From Sulfuritalea sp. (lineage in GTDB: Bacteria; Pseudomonadota; Gammaproteobacteria; Burkholderiales; Rhodocyclaceae), in contig JADJQA010000002.1 of assembly GCA_016712985.1 (NCBI GenBank), positions 62,001 to 126,000 on the forward strand: a DNA stretch of 64,000 nucleotides. Reading direction: 5' to 3'. Position 1 is the stretch's first letter, and each line of letters starts with the position of its first letter. Shown here piece after piece: positions 62,142 through 64,000 of the stretch. The notes beneath the pieces are model-generated. The model was not told the DNA's origin, made no database searches, and saw only the letters and a program-made list of their open reading frames with translations. Both the position numbers and the translations under genes were made by a program.

Positions 62142-64000
62142 TTAGACGATATGCACGCTGCTGCCGCCCGGCGAGACCCTTACCTCGATGCCGCAGGCGA
62201 TCTCGCGCTTGAGTTCATCGACGTGGCTGATGATGCCTACGCGGCGACCCTGTTGCCGCAGGTCGATCAGGGTTTTCATGGCCAGGTCGAGCGACTCGGG
62301 GTCGAGACTGCCGAAGCCTTCGTCGATGAACAAGGTATCGAGCTGAATACCGCCCGCATAGCCCTGAACCACGTCCGAGAGACCCAGGGCGAGGGAAAGC
62401 GAGGCGAGAAATCCTTCTCCGCCTGACAGGGTGCTGGCCGGGCGCACGCGCCCGGTGCAGTCGTCGAGCACCTCCAGGTCCAGGCCCGCCGCACGACGGC
62501 CGTCGGCCACCGCCTGACTGCGTTGCAGGGTAGCGGTTGCGGCTCATGGCGCGCAGGCGCAGCGATGCCTGCAACAGCACATCGTCGAGCAGCGCGGCCA
62601 GCACATAACGCTGGAAGGTGAGATTGGCGCCATTGCGCCCGTTGGCGACAGCGGCCAGATCACCCATCACGCGGTAGCGCTCTTCCAGGTCGCCAAGCTC
62701 GCGGCGGATCTCGTCGAGCATGCCGGCGGTTCGCCGCGCGCCATTGAGTTGCGCGCGGGCAGTGTTCTGGCGCGCCAGCAATTCCTCCAGCGCCTGCTGC
62801 GCCGCTGCAAGCGCATTGCGCAGCGCCTCCAGCTCCGGCGCGGGAAGCCCGGCAACCGCGGCGGCGGCGCGGACAAGGCGCTCCCTGGCGGCGGCGATTG
62901 CCAGGTCGTGGGCCTTGATCTGTTGTTCCAGTTCAGCCAGCCTGCCGGGAGGATGAGTGCAGCGTCAAACACGGCTTCGTCGGCAAACCCGGCATCGGTC
63001 AGTGCTGCGGCGAAGCTGGTCCGGGCGGCGGCCAGCCTCGCGACACATTCCGCGAAGCGCTGCATTCTGGGCCGTCCGGGTCGCCTTCGCTCGCTGCGAC
63101 ATCTGCCTGGGCCTTTTGGTGGGCGGCGCGCACGCGACCAGTGCGCGTTCGAGAGATTCGATCCTCGACCGCACGGTGCCAACGCCGACTCCAATGCATC
63201 GCTGCCGCGCAAGGACTCCCGGAACGGCCTGGGCATGGGCGTGGGCCAGCCCTTCCGCTTTGGATGCTTCTTCCGACGCCCGGCCCGAGGACTCACGCGC
63301 GGCGTCGAGCTTCTGGGCGATGTCCGCAATGGCGGCATCGATCGAGGTGCACTGGGATTTTTGCGTGTCCATCTCCTTCTGTGCGGCCGTCGCCTGCTTT
63401 TCCTGCTCGCGCAATGAGGCGATGGCTTCCGTTGCCGGCTTGATTGCCGGAAGCGGGGCGCCATCGGCCAGGCCCAGCGCAGAACGAAGTGCGTCGAATG
63501 TGGCTGTCTGCGTGGTGACGTTTGTCGCGGCCAGCGTTCTTGCGGCGCGGCTGCGCTCAAGGGCTGCCTCGGCGCTGGTGAAGGCAGTCTGTGCGGCTTC
63601 TATCTCGGCATCGGCCGGGATCGCGTCAGTGTCTTCGGCCGGATGCGGGTGTTCCTCGCTGCCACAGACCGGGCAAGGGCCCCCGTCGACCAGGTGCCGT
63701 GCCAATACTGCCGCCTGCCCTGTGCGCCAGGCAAGATCCAGTGCGTCGCGATGCTTCCTTGCGAGATCGAGCCCCTCGCCGGCTTTCGTCACGGCCTGGT
63801 CGGCGCTGGCGAGGGCCTCCTTCGCCTGTTCGCCAAGCTTCGCGGCTTCGACGAGTTTCTTCAGGCTATCGAGTCTGTCTTCCTGGACCGCGATATCGCG
63901 TTTGAGCATCTCTGCCTTTGCCGCGAGCGGGGCGATCTTCTCCAGGCTGGCGGCAAGCGCCTTTCGCTTCTCGGCTTGGCCGCGGGCGTCCCGGTCGAGC
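62142..64000 (-). pseudogene. sbcC: SbcC-type nuclease ATPase, 3' part, frameshifted (runs off the window)
   Basis: SbcC with SbcD opens hairpins and trims DNA ends. The C-terminal ATPase half is intact: RPASTLSGGEGFLASLSLAL (signature) and LDTLFIDEGFGSLDPESLDL (Walker B). The zinc hook is visible near 63680 (GGPCPVCGSEEHPHPA), flanked by coiled coils. Breaks occur near 62515, 62945 and 63060 at least, where blocks such as RYVLAALLDDVLLQASLRLR lie in other frames. The N-terminal Walker A part is outside the window. It could be a real gene with read errors. Confidence 0.75.

Overview
The window looks like the chromosome of a GC-rich betaproteobacterium, possibly of the Rhodocyclales (inference). 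The supporting signs are the rplU-rpmA-obgE order, the rpsU-yqeY-dnaG-rpoD macromolecular-synthesis cluster, a 734-residue RpoD with a Lys/Ala/Pro-rich N-terminal tail, a Gram-negative general porin, and AmtB, MltA and ProQ genes of proteobacterial type.

Layout. 1-1151: obgE (partial), rpmA and rplU on the minus strand, with a good sigma-70 promoter. 1159-2647: an ISKra4-type insertion sequence inserted just behind that promoter. 2.8-4.4 kb: a cluster of toxin-antitoxin (TA)-type remnants (DUF2283, GNAT, ParE, ParD, DUF4160/DUF2442). 4.7-5.9 kb: a frameshifted porin. 5.9-7.45 kb: a repeat array with three DUF1640 coiled-coil genes. 7.5-8.0 kb: brnTA. 8.3-19.8 kb: amtB, mltA, a DUF815 ATPase, a Nudix-ThiE fusion, a broken GGDEF gene, a damaged acnA, a DUF3616 gene, a lipid-kinase-like gene and a metallophosphoesterase. 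20-26.2 kb: a decayed IS1634-type transposase, a broken HigB-like TA pair, a broken glycosyltransferase-like gene and a broken pbpC. 26.4-27.1 kb: an orotate-phosphoribosyltransferase-like remnant. 27.3-32.5 kb: rpsU, yqeY, dnaG, rpoD and tRNA-Ile(CAU), all intact. 32.6-38.0 kb: a small winged-helix protein, a patatin lipoprotein, an exonuclease/GIY-YIG nuclease, a radical SAM protein, ProQ, a small lipoprotein and an SDR. 38.1-41.6 kb: a collapsed type III restriction-modification-like island. 41.8-46.6 kb: TerB and an Att-like export operon (lipocalin-like AttH, FtsX permease, ATPase). 46.7-47.8 kb: a GSU2403-family nucleotidyltransferase behind a duplicated palindromic operator. 47.9-56.8 kb: recC-recB-recD. 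56.9-61 kb: dtd, a HIT protein, an SBD-HNH restriction nuclease, an hsdR fragment, a phd/relE TA pair and a kdpE tail. 61.1-64 kb: scpB, an orphan group II intron domain V, and sbcC (partial).

Two themes dominate. First, the window is dense in defence and addiction genes: at least seven TA-type loci, remains of type I and type III restriction systems, a type IV-like nuclease, RecBCD and SbcC. Most accessory modules are truncated or fused to one another. Second, single-base indels are very common, including in genes that should be functional (recC, recD, dtd, scpB, the exonuclease, sbcC), and several fall in homopolymers. Part of the apparent decay may therefore be sequencing error. The acnA internal deletions, the duplicated amber codon in the DUF1640 repeats and the restriction-gene fusions are structural and cannot be explained that way unless the region is misassembled.
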